From Mucilaginibacter sp. (GTDB lineage Bacteria > Bacteroidota > Bacteroidia > Sphingobacteriales > Sphingobacteriaceae): a DNA stretch of 6,962 nucleotides. The stretch spans positions 1 to 6,962 of the forward strand of contig JAICXZ010000165.1 in NCBI GenBank assembly GCA_025934475.1. Direction: 5' to 3'. Positions 6,831 to 6,962 of the stretch are shown here, one piece after another. The translations under genes and the position numbers were made by a program. The first letter of the stretch is position 1, and each line of letters begins with the position of its first letter. The notes under the pieces were generated by a model that saw only the letters and a list, made by a program, of their open reading frames with translations, did not search any database and was not told the DNA's origin.

Positions 6831-6962
6831 ATGAAAAGGTATGTATTGATGATGTGTGCGACGATATGCCTTTTCGTCATATCCATATCCTCTTTTGCCC
6901 AAAGCAATCAAACTGTTACCAGTGGAAGCACAACTGCCCCCGTTACTTTTCCGGGTCCCGAC
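6831..6962 (+). CDS. N-terminus of a secreted, probably Ig/PKD-like surface protein (cut by window edge)
   Basis: The ATG at 6831 opens a frame that stays open to the window end, 44 residues. MKRY and a hydrophobic core (LMMCATICLFVISIS) are followed by SFAQ, giving a signal peptide cleaved after residue 23. The mature start (QSNQTVTSGSTTAPVTFPG) is the type of beginning I recall in long Sphingobacteriaceae proteins made of repeated Ig/PKD-like modules with a T9SS sorting domain. That part of the call is inference, since the body of the protein is outside the window. It lies 91 bases after the NHL protein on the same strand and may be another exported adhesin-like protein. Confidence 0.75.
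   Translation, partial: MKRYVLMMCATICLFVISISSFAQSNQTVTSGSTTAPVTFPGPD

Overview
The window looks like chromosomal DNA of a Bacteroidota species, most likely a member of the Sphingobacteriaceae (Mucilaginibacter/Pedobacter type). The pointers are a C-terminal type IX secretion (T9SS) type B sorting domain, a GH78 enzyme with a Bacteroidota-type catalytic motif, a DUF5020-like outer-membrane protein, promoter motifs of the TTTG / TAnnTTTG type, and an absence of strong Shine-Dalgarno sites. The genus is an inference from remembered protein families, not from a search.

Left part (1-1932, minus strand): the first 644 codons of a secreted GH78 alpha-L-rhamnosidase-like enzyme. Its 3' end lies outside the window. 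It has a good Bacteroidota promoter just upstream. The gap that follows (1933-2227) holds this promoter, a long imperfect palindromic intergenic repeat (2012-2143) and a hairpin terminator (2177-2206).

Middle part (2228-3257, minus strand): a 50-residue histidine/aspartate-rich lipoprotein and, upstream of it, a DUF5020-like gene. The DUF5020-like frame is intact over 240 codons except for one in-frame TAA at codon 46. These two genes point the same way and may form one transcription unit ending at the hairpin.

Right part (3410-6962, plus strand): a membrane protein with a cytoplasmic N-terminal domain, one transmembrane helix and an extracytoplasmic concanavalin-A-like domain. Next comes a 694-residue T9SS-exported protein with six NHL blades, Ig-like and MBG-like domains and a gliding-motility-type C-terminal sorting domain. 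Last is the start of another secreted protein cut by the window edge.

Most products are predicted to act at or beyond the inner membrane: glycan hydrolysis, possible glycan sensing or binding, metal binding, and surface display. No single pathway is proven. The most notable observations are the lone nonsense codon in the DUF5020-like gene, the unannotated-size His-rich lipoprotein, the NHL propeller that appears inserted inside a split Ig-like domain, and the unusual architecture of the 388-residue membrane protein.
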